From Porphyrobacter sp. IPPAS B-1204 (GTDB lineage Bacteria > Pseudomonadota > Alphaproteobacteria > Sphingomonadales > Sphingomonadaceae), in NCBI GenBank assembly GCA_003724185.1, contig RHGM01000001.1:1667955-1731954 (forward strand): DNA of 64,000 nucleotides, written 5' to 3'. A program made the translations under genes and the position numbers. The notes under the pieces were generated by a model, which saw only the letters and a list, made by a program, of their open reading frames with translations, was not told where the DNA came from and did not search any database. Shown here one piece after another: positions 26,108 through 35,085 of this stretch (positions are counted from its first letter, which is position 1; every line of letters starts with the position of its first letter).

Positions 26108-26200
26108 GTTTGCGTGATGGCAGGCCAAAGCCAGACTTGTGCGCGGCGGCGTGGTGTATTATATGAGCAATACGCCAAGACACCTGGGGAGAGACACGCC

Positions 26201-27034
26201 ATGATCCAATCCACCGGCCGCCGCATCGCCGCCGCCGCCACCATGCTTGCTGCCACCACCGCGCTGGCGGGTTGCGAAAACGCAGAGATAGAGATCAACG
26301 GCCAGAAGGGCGTGCCCCTCGCCGACATCGAAATCGCTGGGCCGCCGCCGTCGGAAGTGGTGCTGTCCTCGGGCGACACGGTGATCGTGACCAGCGGCGA
26401 TACCTTCGCGCTCACGGTCGAAGGGACGGACACCGAAAGCCTGCGCTTCGTGCGCGATTCCGAGGTGATCGGCATCACCCGTGAGGATGGCTGGAACGGC
26501 AAAAGCTCCGCCACGATCCGCATCACCATGCCCCCGCCCAAGGAAGTCGTGATCGCCGGCAGCGGCACGATCAGGACCGATGCGCTCGCCGCCACCTCGG
26601 AAGTCGTGATCGGCGGTTCGGGCACGGTCGAGTTCGGCACGGTCGCGGCGGAAAAGCTCGGGATCAATATCGGCGGCAGCGGCAGCATCAAGGGCGCGGG
26701 CACGGTCAAGCGGCTCGAAGTCAATATCGGCGGCGCGGGCGATGTCGAAATGCCGGGGCTGAAGGCGGACAGCGCGGAAGTGTCGATCGGCGGGGCCGGG
26801 GATGTTTCCTTCGCCTCGGATGGCGATGTGACCGCGAACATCGCAGGCGCGGGCGACGTGAAGGTGTCGGGCAGCGCCAAATGCACCGTCAACGCCTTCG
26901 GCTCGGGCACGCTGACCTGCTCGCCCGGTGGCAGCGGCGCGGCTGCGGCGATCCCGGCAGCGGCGCAAAGCCCCGCAGCCCCGGTCGCACCCACGGCGCC
27001 GACCGCACCCATTGCGGCGAAACCCGCAGAATAG
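26201..27034 (+). CDS. GIN domain (DUF2807) lipoprotein
   Basis: A 277-residue exported lipoprotein. The signal peptide ends in a lipobox LAGC with the acylated Cys at residue 25. The body is a beta-helical putative auto-transporter adhesin head GIN domain with repeating glycine-rich strands (VVIGGSGTVEFG, NIGGSGSIKGAG, SIGGAGDVSFAS). The C-terminus is Ala/Pro-rich. ATG 26201 has GGGGAGAG upstream. The function of the family is not known beyond surface or periplasmic location. A second small lipoprotein gene follows 31 bp downstream. Confidence 0.85.
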   Translation: MIQSTGRRIAAAATMLAATTALAGCENAEIEINGQKGVPLADIEIAGPPPSEVVLSSGDTVIVTSGDTFALTVEGTDTESLRFVRDSEVIGITREDGWNGKSSATIRITMPPPKEVVIAGSGTIRTDALAATSEVVIGGSGTVEFGTVAAEKLGINIGGSGSIKGAGTVKRLEVNIGGAGDVEMPGLKADSAEVSIGGAGDVSFASDGDVTANIAGAGDVKVSGSAKCTVNAFGSGTLTCSPGGSGAAAAIPAAAQSPAAPVAPTAPTAPIAAKPAE

Positions 27035-27065
27035 CATTTGCCTGATCGCAAGGAGTGCGCGACAT

Positions 27066-27407
27066 ATGTTGCCCATGCGCGCCCTCCCGCTCACCGCCCT
27101 CGCCCTTGCGTCATTCGCCCTGCAGGGCTGTCTGGCGCGGGCGGCGGTCGATGTGGTGACTTTGCCGGTGAAAGCGGTCAGCGCAGGCGTGGATGCGGCG
27201 ACCACCAGCCAGTCCGAAGCCGACGAAAAGCGCGGACGGGAAATCCGCAAGCGCGAGGAACGGCTCGGCAAGCTGGAACGCGATCTGGAAAAGCAGATGG
27301 AGCGCTGCGCCGACGGGAATGACAAGGCCTGCGATGAGGCCCAGGCGATCCGGGCGGAGATGAAGGCGCTGATCCCGGGTATCCCGGTCGAGCCGGACAG
27401 GCGCTAG
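27066..27407 (+). CDS. Small lipoprotein with coiled-coil region, hypothetical
   Basis: A 113-residue protein with a signal peptide and lipobox (FALQGC), a short VDVVTLPVKAVSAGVD segment, then a highly charged helix (EADEKRGREIRKREERLGKLERDLEKQMER) likely to be a coiled coil, and two cysteines (CADGNDKAC) that could form a disulfide. AAGGAG at 27050-27055 supports ATG 27066. It follows the GIN lipoprotein and may act with it. The 3' end overlaps the convergent sua5 gene by 4 bp. Function unknown. Confidence 0.75.
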   Translation: MLPMRALPLTALALASFALQGCLARAAVDVVTLPVKAVSAGVDAATTSQSEADEKRGREIRKREERLGKLERDLEKQMERCADGNDKACDEAQAIRAEMKALIPGIPVEPDRR

Positions 27408-28366
27408 GCCGCCGCCCGCCGCAACCGGTCATTGATTGCGCGGCCCACACCCCTGTCAGGCACCGGGGCGACCGCAATGCGCGGTTGCGGGGCGTTCGCC
27501 GCTTCGTGCAGACAGGCGTAGAGGCGTGACGCAGCTTCGTTGAGGTTCCCGCTCGCCGACAGCGTACAGTCACCGTCCCATGCGCCAAAACCGATCCAGA
27601 ATTCATCGGGCTCGGCCCATTCGGCATCCAACCGCACCGGCTTGCCGGGAGCATAATGGCTGGCGAGTTGACCGGGGGCTTCGATCTTCGACCCGGACAA
27701 TCCTGCGGTTCGTGCGTAAGGCGCGTCCCAGTAGTGCTGATGGAGCGCATCAAGATCGACCGGGCCGGGGCGGAGTTCTTCCCAGCTATTGTCGGGGCGA
27801 ACAGCAAGGATCGTGGATTCAAGCCCCTCGGCGCAGGCACGGCCATCGTCGAGAATCAGATCAATCCGGCCATCAAGCGTGGCCAGAACATGGGCCGCAG
27901 TCGTCGGACTGACAAAGCCGCTGCGGTTGGCAGACGGCGCCGCCAGCGGGAAGTTACAAGCCGCCAGCAGCGCTTGCATGACCGGATGGTTCGGGCTGCG
28001 CAGGGCAACCGTCGGCAGGCCAGCCGTTACCGCCGGGGCGAGATTGGCATGCGGTTTCATCGGCACCACAAGGGTCAGCGGCGCCGGCCAGACAAGATCG
28101 GCAAGGATGTCCGCTGTGTGGGGCAAGTCAGCCAGTTCGCGTGCCTGCTCCAGCCCTGCGACATGCACGATCAGCGGGTTGAAATCCGGCCGCCCCTTCG
28201 CGGCATAGATCTTCGCTACTGCCTCAGGCCGGTCAGCCCGCGCCGCAAGCCCGTAAACCGTCTCGGTCGGCACCGCGACAAGGCCCCCCGATTCGAGGAT
28301 TCGCGCCGCTTTTTCGATCCCCGCGGCGTCTGCCAGCACCACTTCCGTAACGTTCTTGCCGCTCAT
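27404..28366 (-). CDS. sua5: L-threonylcarbamoyladenylate synthase, Sua5 type
   Basis: Makes threonylcarbamoyl-AMP from threonine, bicarbonate and ATP for the t6A37 modification of tRNAs reading ANN codons. The YrdC-like catalytic domain (about 12-200) includes AVPTETVYGLAA, KGRPDFNPLIVHV and APSANRSGFVSPT. A linker with PGQLASHYAPGKPV and a C-terminal Sua5 domain complete the 320 residues, the long form of the family. It is divergent from the acyl-CoA dehydrogenase gene with about 75 bp between starts. Confidence 0.93.
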   Translation of the reverse strand: MSGKNVTEVVLADAAGIEKAARILESGGLVAVPTETVYGLAARADRPEAVAKIYAAKGRPDFNPLIVHVAGLEQARELADLPHTADILADLVWPAPLTLVVPMKPHANLAPAVTAGLPTVALRSPNHPVMQALLAACNFPLAAPSANRSGFVSPTTAAHVLATLDGRIDLILDDGRACAEGLESTILAVRPDNSWEELRPGPVDLDALHQHYWDAPYARTAGLSGSKIEAPGQLASHYAPGKPVRLDAEWAEPDEFWIGFGAWDGDCTLSASGNLNEAASRLYACLHEAANAPQPRIAVAPVPDRGVGRAINDRLRRAAA

Positions 28367-28440
28367 GCCCCGGCGCTATATTCAAACCCCCGCCCTGCCA
28401 AGAGCGCGGGGCCTTTTCCAATCGCAAGGACGCCCCCGAA

Positions 28441-30183
28441 GTGACCCCCTTTACCCCGCCGACCGCCGACCAGCTGCTTGCCATCCGCGTCAATGCGGGG
28501 ATCGACGAACTCGCGCAGACCGAACGCTTCGCCCATGCCGAGCCCGATCTGGTCGAGGCGATCGTCGCAGGCGTCGGGCAATTTGCAGCCGGGGAATTCG
28601 CGCCGCTCAACCGCATCGGCGACAAGGAAGGTGCGCGACTTGAAAACGGGGTGGTGCGCCTGCCCGACGGGTTCGAGGCGGCCTACCATGCCTATGTCGA
28701 GCAGGGCTGGAACACCATCGCATCCCCGCAGGCGCACGGCGGGCAGGGCCTGCCCTTCACCCTCGCCTGCAACGTGCTGGAGAACCTCGGCGCGGCGAAC
28801 ATGGCCTTCACCCTGCTGCCGATGCTGAGCGTCGGCGCGATCGAGGCGCTGGAGCATCACGGGTCGAAAGACCAGCAGGCGATGTACCTGCCCAACCTCG
28901 TCAGCGGGAAGTGGTCGGGCACGATGAACCTCACCGAACCTGCCGCCGGCAGCGATGTCGGCGCGCTGCGGTCGGTCGCCGAACCCATCGTCAACGGCCC
29001 CCACGCGGGCAAGTATCTGATCACCGGTCAGAAGATCTACATCACCTGGGGCGAACATGATCTGGCAGAGAACATCATCCACCTCGTCCTCGCCCGCCTG
29101 CCCGGCGCGCCGGAGGGATCGCGGGGCATCAGCCTGTTTGTCGTGCCCAAGTATCACGTGAACGACGACGGCACCCTTGGCCCGCGCAACGATGTCCGCT
29201 GCGTCAGCCTTGAACACAAGCTCGGCATCAATGCCTCGCCCACCTGCGTCATGAGCTATGGCGACAATGGCGAATGTATTGGCGAGCTGGTCGGGCACGA
29301 GAACAAGGGCCTCGCCGCGATGTTCACGATGATGAACAATGCGCGCATCAATGTCGGCAACCAGGGCGTGCAGATCGGGGAACGCGCGACGCAGCAGGCG
29401 CTGGCCTATGCCCGTGACCGCGTGCAATCGGCGCGTGCCGGTTCGCCCGACAAGAACCCGGTCGCGATTATCGAGCATCCCGATGTGCGCCGCATGATCC
29501 TGCGCATGAAGGCGCTGACCGAAGGCGCCCGCGCGCTGCTCTACTACTGCGCCGGACAGGTGGATCGCGGCAATCTGGGTGACGAGGCTGCGAAGGCCCG
29601 CGCCGAGATCATCGTCCCGCTGATCAAGGCCTGGGGCACCGACATCGGCGTGGAAGTCGCCGGCCTCGGCATCCAGATCCACGGCGGCATGGGCTTTGTC
29701 GAGGAGACCGGCGCGGCGCAGCACTGGCGCGATTCGCGGATTGCGCCGATCTACGAAGGCACCAACGGCATTCAGGCGGCGGACCTTGTAACCCGCAAGC
29801 TCGGCCTTGATGGCGGCGAGGCGATGGCGGGGCTGTTCGACACCATCGCCCGCGAAACTGCCGATGAATTCGCCCTGTCGGCGCTGGCCCGCGATTGCGC
29901 CAATGTGGCGCGCTGGATGCGCGACGAGGCGAGCCTTGATGATCGCCTTGCCGGGAGCGTGCCATTCTGCACGATGGCCGCCGTGGCGGTGGCCGGGTGG
30001 CAGCTGACGAAGCAGGCCGCAGCGGTCGCAGCAGGCGCAGCCCCCGAACTCAGCGCGACCAAGCCGGTGACGGTGCGGTTCTTCCTTGACCGGATCGTGC
30101 CGGAGGCTGCGGGGCTGAAGGCTGGCGCTGTGGCGGGTGCCGATGGGCTCTACGCCCTGCCCGCTGAAGCGCTGGTCGGCTGA
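28441..30183 (+). CDS. Acyl-CoA dehydrogenase (DmdC/AidB-like, 580 aa)
   Basis: FAD-dependent acyl-CoA dehydrogenase with N-terminal and middle domains (GMNL-type TMNLTEPAAGSDVG, then GQKIYITWGEHDL), the helical C-terminal domain with catalytic-base region IYEGTNGIQAADL, and an extra C-terminal acyl-CoA dehydrogenase-C domain. The length matches the group that includes 3-methylmercaptopropionyl-CoA dehydrogenase (DmdC), but many relatives act on other acyl-CoAs, so the substrate is open. The start is GTG 28441, with no clear ribosome site. One base separates its stop from the ATPase gene start (30185). Confidence 0.87.
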   Translation: MTPFTPPTADQLLAIRVNAGIDELAQTERFAHAEPDLVEAIVAGVGQFAAGEFAPLNRIGDKEGARLENGVVRLPDGFEAAYHAYVEQGWNTIASPQAHGGQGLPFTLACNVLENLGAANMAFTLLPMLSVGAIEALEHHGSKDQQAMYLPNLVSGKWSGTMNLTEPAAGSDVGALRSVAEPIVNGPHAGKYLITGQKIYITWGEHDLAENIIHLVLARLPGAPEGSRGISLFVVPKYHVNDDGTLGPRNDVRCVSLEHKLGINASPTCVMSYGDNGECIGELVGHENKGLAAMFTMMNNARINVGNQGVQIGERATQQALAYARDRVQSARAGSPDKNPVAIIEHPDVRRMILRMKALTEGARALLYYCAGQVDRGNLGDEAAKARAEIIVPLIKAWGTDIGVEVAGLGIQIHGGMGFVEETGAAQHWRDSRIAPIYEGTNGIQAADLVTRKLGLDGGEAMAGLFDTIARETADEFALSALARDCANVARWMRDEASLDDRLAGSVPFCTMAAVAVAGWQLTKQAAAVAAGAAPELSATKPVTVRFFLDRIVPEAAGLKAGAVAGADGLYALPAEALVG

Positions 30184-30184
30184 C

Positions 30185-31000
30185 ATGACAGGGGAGGCGC
30201 TGGAACGGATCGCCGCCGCGCTCGAACGGCTCGCGCCCCCGCCGCCTCCGCCGACCGACTGGCTCGCTGCGCCCGCCTATGTTTGGGAGGGTGAGCGGGC
30301 ACGGGCGGTGCCGGTGCTGGATGCCCTGCCGCTCGATGCTCTGCACGGGATCGCCGCACATAAAGTCGCGCTGCGCGACTTGTGCGGGCGGCTCGCAAGC
30401 GGTGCAGCCGCGCATGATGTCCTGCTGTGGGGTGCGCGGGGGATGGGGAAATCCGCGCTGGTCCGCGCCTGCGTGGCCGATGTGCAGCGCGGCACCCCGC
30501 AATCACTCGCGCTGGTGCAGCTCGCCCCCGGCTCCCTGCCCGGCTTCCCCGCGCTGATCGCCGAATTGGCGCAGCAACCCCGCGCTTTCCTGCTGTTTAT
30601 CGACGATCTCGGCTTCGGTGCGGATGGGCGGGCGGAGATGCTGGCGCTGCGCAGCCTGCTCGACGGCGGCGTGGCCCCGCGCCCCGCCCATATCCGCCTC
30701 GCCGTGACCGCCAACCGCCGCGCCATTGTCGAGCGGGAGGATACCTCCGCCGCAATCCATGAACGTGACGAGCGGGACGATGCGCTGGCGCTGGCTGACC
30801 GCTTCGGCCTGACGCTGGGCTTCCACCCGGCGGACAAGGACACCTATCTCGCGATCCTCGCCGGCTACACCGCGCCGCTCGGCCTCACCTTCGATCCCGA
30901 GGAAGCGATGGCCTTCGCCATCCAGCGCGGCAACCGTTCGGGCCGCACCGCGCTGCAATTCGCCACGGAACTCGCCGGACGGGCGGGCAAAAGCCTCTAG
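30185..31000 (+). CDS. DUF815 family AAA ATPase
   Basis: A 271-residue P-loop ATPase of the DUF815 group: Walker A LLWGARGMGKSALVRA (about 80-95), Walker B FLLFIDDLGFG, sensor-like VTANRRAIVERED and the C-terminal AIQRGNRSGRTALQFATEL. The N-terminus contains a run of prolines. The family's role is undefined. It begins 2 bp after the acyl-CoA dehydrogenase stop and converges on the sugar dehydrogenase gene with a 4-bp overlap. Confidence 0.85.
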   Translation: MTGEALERIAAALERLAPPPPPPTDWLAAPAYVWEGERARAVPVLDALPLDALHGIAAHKVALRDLCGRLASGAAAHDVLLWGARGMGKSALVRACVADVQRGTPQSLALVQLAPGSLPGFPALIAELAQQPRAFLLFIDDLGFGADGRAEMLALRSLLDGGVAPRPAHIRLAVTANRRAIVEREDTSAAIHERDERDDALALADRFGLTLGFHPADKDTYLAILAGYTAPLGLTFDPEEAMAFAIQRGNRSGRTALQFATELAGRAGKSL

Positions 31001-32472
31001 TTGGTTTTCTGGCCCGCCTGCTTGCGCAGGTAATCCGCCTGGAAATCCGCCGCCGGATCGCGCAGCGCGCGCGGCGGGAGCGGGTCACCCTGCAAGCGCG
31101 CAATCGCGGGTGCAGGCGCTGCGGCGGGAGAGCGCACCCGCCAGATGATCCCTGCCGTATCGTCCGACACCAGCAGCGATCCATCGCCCGCCCATTCGAC
31201 CCATGTCGGTCGCCCGCGGGTCGTGCCCTCGCCCGTCAGGAAGCCGGTCAGCACCGGCACGGGCTTGCCCACCGGATTGCCGAGATCGTCAAAATCCACG
31301 AACACCACGTCATAGCCCGAAGGCGGCTTGCGGTTCCAGGATCCGTGCCGCGCGATAAAGGCCCCGCTGCCGAAGGCGTCGCCCATGCGGTGCCCTTCCG
31401 CCGAAAACACCAGCCCCAGCGCAGCAACATGCGGGCCGAGCGCGAATTCGGGCTTGCGGACATATTCCATCATGAAGCGCGGCATCGGCGCGTCCACCCG
31501 GCGATCGCGGTTGGTGCGGTAATAGACCCACGGCCAGCCATATTGCGCGCCCAGCGGCACGTTGGTGAGATAGTCCGGCACCAGATCGCTGCCGAGCATG
31601 TCGCGCTCGTTCACGGTGGTCCACAGCTCGCCCGTCCAGGGGCTGAAATCCATCCCGTTGGGGTTGCGCAGGCCCCCGCCATATTGGCGCGCTGTGCCCT
31701 TGGCGAGATCATACTCCCAGATCATCGCCCGGCCTTCTTCAGCCGCCATGCCGGATTCGCCGATATTGCTGACCGATCCGACCGCGACATAGAGCTGCCC
31801 GCCATCGGGCGACAGTTCGACATTGCGCATCCAGTGCCCGCCGCCGCCGGGCAGATCCATCAGCTTGCGCGGTTCACCCACCGCCTTGTCGCTGCCCAGT
31901 TCATAGGGGATCGCCAGCAGCGCGTTGTGGTTGGCGACATACAGCGTCCCTTCCTTCCACGCGAGGCCCGAGGGCGAATCGAGCCCTTCCTCGCGGATCA
32001 CCACGCGGGTTTCTGCAGTGCCATCACCATCGGCATCACGCAGCAGCACGATCTGGTTGGGGGACTCGCCGGTGGCCCCTGCCTTGCTGAGCAAAACGCC
32101 CGCGACCCAGCCCTTGATCGTATCCATCACCCCGCCGCCGCCATCGCTCTTGGGAGCGCGGGTCAGGCTGACCAGCACATCGCCATTGGGCAGAGCGAAC
32201 AGCGTGCGCGGATGATCCAGCCCCTCGGCAAAGCGCACCACCTCCAGCCCTTCGGCCGGGGTCGGCGCTTCGCCCGCCTTCCAGCCCACCGGCTCAGCAA
32301 TCTTCACCGTGGGGAAGCTTTCGGCGTTGGCTTCCTGCAACACCGGGTCGGTCCCCGCGACTTCCTCGACCGAAAGATCGGCGGTGTCCCCGCGCGACAG
32401 GAAAAACAGGGCAATTCCCGTCACCAACACAGCGACAAGGAGAGCGATTGCGATTTTGCGAAAAAGGGCCAT
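30997..32472 (-). CDS. PQQ-dependent sugar (L-sorbosone) dehydrogenase family protein
   Basis: A 491-residue exported or membrane-anchored beta-propeller enzyme of the glucose/sorbosone dehydrogenase family. An N-terminal membrane helix (MALFRKIAIALLVAVLV) is followed by the propeller with ...GLDHPRTLFALPNGDVLVS, GLRNPNGMDFSPWTGELW and FIARHGSWNRKPPSGYDV. Family members oxidise sugars or aldehydes using PQQ; no PQQ biosynthesis genes are in the window. ATG 32472 is preferred over a TTG at 32508 because it begins the membrane segment. Confidence 0.84.
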   Translation of the reverse strand: MALFRKIAIALLVAVLVTGIALFFLSRGDTADLSVEEVAGTDPVLQEANAESFPTVKIAEPVGWKAGEAPTPAEGLEVVRFAEGLDHPRTLFALPNGDVLVSLTRAPKSDGGGGVMDTIKGWVAGVLLSKAGATGESPNQIVLLRDADGDGTAETRVVIREEGLDSPSGLAWKEGTLYVANHNALLAIPYELGSDKAVGEPRKLMDLPGGGGHWMRNVELSPDGGQLYVAVGSVSNIGESGMAAEEGRAMIWEYDLAKGTARQYGGGLRNPNGMDFSPWTGELWTTVNERDMLGSDLVPDYLTNVPLGAQYGWPWVYYRTNRDRRVDAPMPRFMMEYVRKPEFALGPHVAALGLVFSAEGHRMGDAFGSGAFIARHGSWNRKPPSGYDVVFVDFDDLGNPVGKPVPVLTGFLTGEGTTRGRPTWVEWAGDGSLLVSDDTAGIIWRVRSPAAAPAPAIARLQGDPLPPRALRDPAADFQADYLRKQAGQKTN

Positions 32473-32537
32473 GTGGCACGGGATAAAGCGGGGCCGTGCT
32501 TGCGGCAACCTCGAAGCGATGAAAGGCCTTTTGCCCG

Positions 32538-33038
32538 ATGTACGATTTCAAGCCCGACGCGGCCCTGCCCGCTGCCGATCTCTACCGCGAACTGCTGGGC
32601 GCGGCCGAGGCGCTGACGGCGGGCGAGCCGGATTGCGTTGCCAACATGGCCAACGTCGCGGCGCTGCTGTGGGAGTTTCTGCCCGATCTGAACTGGGCGG
32701 GGTTCTACCGCGTGGCTCCTGCGAAGACTGGCGGAGCGGACGAGCTGGTGCTGGGGCCGTTTGTGGGGCGCCCGGCCTGCATCCGCATCCCCTTCGGCAT
32801 TGGCGTCTGCGGCGCCGCGGCGCAAAGTCGCGCCACGCAACTTGTCGCCGATGTCCACGCCTTCCCCGGCCATATCGCCTGTGATGCGGCCAGCCAGTCC
32901 GAACTGGTGGTGCCGGTGCTGCGCGATGGGGCGGTGATCGCGGTGATCGACCTCGACAGCCCCTCCCCTGCGCGCTTCACAGCGGACGATGCGGCCGGGA
33001 TCGAGGCGCTGGCGGCGATGCTCGCCTCTCGAATCTGA
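32538..33038 (+). CDS. msrC: GAF domain free methionine-(R)-sulfoxide reductase
   Basis: A 166-residue single GAF-domain protein matching fRMsr, which reduces free methionine-R-sulfoxide. The three family cysteines are present: C81 (ACIRIP), C91 (GVCGAA) and C115 (HIACDAASQSELVVP). Length is standard. It is divergent from the sugar dehydrogenase gene with about 65 bp between starts. Context adds no further information. Confidence 0.9.
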   Translation: MYDFKPDAALPAADLYRELLGAAEALTAGEPDCVANMANVAALLWEFLPDLNWAGFYRVAPAKTGGADELVLGPFVGRPACIRIPFGIGVCGAAAQSRATQLVADVHAFPGHIACDAASQSELVVPVLRDGAVIAVIDLDSPSPARFTADDAAGIEALAAMLASRI

Positions 33039-33111
33039 GGGAATCCCCCGGGCAGGCTTCCCGAAACGGGACAGCGCCGCCGCATCGCTTGGGCGGGGGG
33101 CGTGAGTGGTG

Positions 33112-33130
33112 GTAAGCTTTTGCTAACCAT
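33112..33130. promoter_or_regulatory. CtrA-like motif upstream of the glycine-zipper gene
   Basis: GTAA-N7-CTAACCAT resembles the CtrA consensus TTAA-N7-TTAAC with two mismatches, 34 bp before ATG 33164. Weak by itself, but the downstream gene encodes an envelope protein. Confidence 0.25.
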
Positions 33131-33163
33131 CAGCTGACGTCGCTGATTCAGGGGGAATTGCCC

Positions 33164-34036
33164 ATGTACAAGCTTGTGCCGACCATCTCGCTCGCCGCTC
33201 TCGCGCTCGCCCTACCGGCCGCAGCGCAGGCGCAGAATTACGCGGATCTGCCGCCGCTCACCCCGATGAGCGAGAGCGAATTGCGCACGCTCCCGGCAGA
33301 TATGCGCGCGGCCCCTGCGGGCTCTGTCGCAACGGGCGAAACCGTGACGACAGTGAACGGGGTGGAGACCATCACCCGCACCCGCCGGATCGATGCGCCC
33401 CGCCCGCTGCCCGCTGCTCCGGCCATGCCGCACCAGGCCTATGCCCCCGCGCCAGCCTATGGCTACGCCCCGCACATGGGCTACGCCGCCGCGCCCGTGG
33501 TGTTCGAGCGTCAGCAGTGGATCGACGAATGCCGCCGCCGCACCAGGGGGCAGAACCGTGACAACACCGGCCGGATTATCGGCGGTTTGCTGGGTGCGGT
33601 CGCAGGCGGATTTGCCGGCTATGAAATCGCTGGCGCAGGTGACCGCGTGCTCGGCACCGTGCTCGGCGTTGGCGGTGGCGGGTTGATCGGCGGTTTGCTG
33701 GGCAGCCTGTTCGATGGCGACAAGAAGAAGAACCTCTACGACTGCGAAGCCGCGCTCGACAGCTATCTTTCGCAATATGGCGCCCCCGGCCCGCGCATCG
33801 CGAGCCGCGAGATTGCCTACCCGGCGCAGGCCTATGGCTATGGCTATCCGGCGGCTTACAGCTACGGCTACACCTACGCCCCGCCGCCGCAGATGGTGCT
33901 GGTGCCGGTGCGCACCGAGGTGCAGCAGCAGGTGGTGGTGCGCGAGACCGAGCGGTTCGAGACCTACACCGTCCCCGGCGCTATCCGCGAAATTCCGGCC
34001 CAGCGCCCCTCGGCCAAGATGATCAAGAACCGCTAA
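33164..34036 (+). CDS. Exported glycine-zipper protein, hypothetical
   Basis: A 290-residue envelope protein with a signal peptide (cleavage after AAAQA, about residue 23). The middle has two glycine-zipper segments (about 140-185: GGLLGAVAGGFAGYEIAG and VLGTVLGVGGGGLIGGLLG), typical of membrane-inserting 2TM glycine zippers. Tyr/Pro/Ala-rich low-complexity stretches flank it (repeats of YGY and APAYGYAP). ATG 33164 follows a GGGGGA site; an upstream TTG is unlikely. Probably outer-membrane associated; exact role unknown. Confidence 0.78.
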   Translation: MYKLVPTISLAALALALPAAAQAQNYADLPPLTPMSESELRTLPADMRAAPAGSVATGETVTTVNGVETITRTRRIDAPRPLPAAPAMPHQAYAPAPAYGYAPHMGYAAAPVVFERQQWIDECRRRTRGQNRDNTGRIIGGLLGAVAGGFAGYEIAGAGDRVLGTVLGVGGGGLIGGLLGSLFDGDKKKNLYDCEAALDSYLSQYGAPGPRIASREIAYPAQAYGYGYPAAYSYGYTYAPPPQMVLVPVRTEVQQQVVVRETERFETYTVPGAIREIPAQRPSAKMIKNR

Positions 34037-34061
34037 TCAGCCTTCGTCCCTCGGGACAAAG

Positions 34062-34101
34062 AAAAAGCCCCGCAAGGTGAGGCGACCTTGCGGGGCTTTT
34101 T
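34062..34101. terminator. Bidirectional Rho-independent terminator
   Basis: A perfect 17-bp inverted repeat (34062-34078 and 34085-34101) with a 6-nt loop, ending in five A/T pairs on both sides, lies between the convergent glycine-zipper gene and parB. It should end transcription from both. Confidence 0.92.
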
Positions 34102-34128
34102 GTCGTCCGGTCTGCGCCTGTCAGGCGG

Positions 34129-35085
34129 TCAGAACTCGCCGCCGGTGAGCCGCTGGCACACCAGATCCAGCTGATCGAGCGTGGTGTAACGGATCGTGAT
34201 CGTGCCCTTGCGCGGATCGCCCTCGGGCTTGATCCTGACGCTGAGGCCGAGGAATTCCTCGAGGTGCTGCTGCACAGCGAGAATATCCGCGTTTTCCGTG
34301 GGTTGCTGCGGCGTTGGCGCAGCGTCGCGCTTGGCCGGCTTGCGCGTCAGGGTCTCGATATCGCGCACCGAAAGGCCCTCGGCCACCGCGATCTGCGCCA
34401 TCTGCAAGGCATCGTCCCGCCCGATCAGCGCGCGGGCGTGGCCCATCGACAGCTTGCCCTGCTCGATCAGGTCCAGCACCGGATCGGGCAGCGTCACCAG
34501 CCGCATCATGTTGGCGACATGGCTGCGCGACTTTTCGACCATCTTGGCGATGTCGACCTGGATCATGCCCTCTTCCTCGGAAAGGCGGTGATAGGCCCGC
34601 GCTTCCTCAACCGGGCTGAGGTCTTCGCGTTGCAGGTTCTCGATCAGGGCAAGCGCCGTGACCTCCCGATCGGACAGGTTGCGCACCAGCGCCGGAATTT
34701 CGTGCAGCCGTGCCTTCTGCGCTGCGCGCCACCGGCGCTCACCGGCAACCAGCTGATATCCCTGACCTTCAGGGTGCGGGCGGACGATGATCGGCTGAAT
34801 AACGCCGCGCGTGGCGATCGAGGCGGCCAGTTCCTCCAGCGCACCCTCATCGAAATGCTTGCGCGGGTTGCCCGGCAACGGCTTGATCGACGCCAGCGCC
34901 AGATTGCGAAGCGGCGACCCCACCACCTGCGGCGCATCAACCGATGTATCATCGCGCCGCACCAAAGGCTCCTCGCGCCGGGTCTCACCCAGCAACGCGC
35001 CCAGCCCGCGCCCAAGCCGCCGCGGCTTGTCATCCGCCTTCGGATTGACAGCAGAATCAGCGGGTTGCGTGGTGTCCTCGGTCAT
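34129..35085 (-). CDS. parB: Chromosome partitioning protein ParB
   Basis: CTP-dependent DNA clamp that loads at parS and spreads to form the segregation complex. The N-terminus has the ParA-stimulating GRGLGALLG segment (about 24-33). The ParB/Srx domain carries LPGNPRKHF and the CTP-binding GERRWRAAQ; the central helix-turn-helix has EKSRSHVANMMRL; the C-terminal dimer domain ends with RYTTLDQLDLVCQRL. Length 318 aa is normal. It overlaps parA by 4 bp. Its parS targets are clustered just downstream (35958-40643). Confidence 0.96.
   Translation of the reverse strand: MTEDTTQPADSAVNPKADDKPRRLGRGLGALLGETRREEPLVRRDDTSVDAPQVVGSPLRNLALASIKPLPGNPRKHFDEGALEELAASIATRGVIQPIIVRPHPEGQGYQLVAGERRWRAAQKARLHEIPALVRNLSDREVTALALIENLQREDLSPVEEARAYHRLSEEEGMIQVDIAKMVEKSRSHVANMMRLVTLPDPVLDLIEQGKLSMGHARALIGRDDALQMAQIAVAEGLSVRDIETLTRKPAKRDAAPTPQQPTENADILAVQQHLEEFLGLSVRIKPEGDPRKGTITIRYTTLDQLDLVCQRLTGGEF

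Noticed and set aside
29151..29166. CACGTG palindrome in the acyl-CoA dehydrogenase gene as a further parS site
   Set aside because: Only the inner TCACGTGAA core matches; the flanking bases differ at many positions from TGTTTCACGTGAAACA.
28363..30186. 607-codon minus-strand open frame over the acyl-CoA dehydrogenase gene
   Set aside because: The sense strand has all acyl-CoA dehydrogenase motifs; the antisense product is compositionally odd and has no motif.
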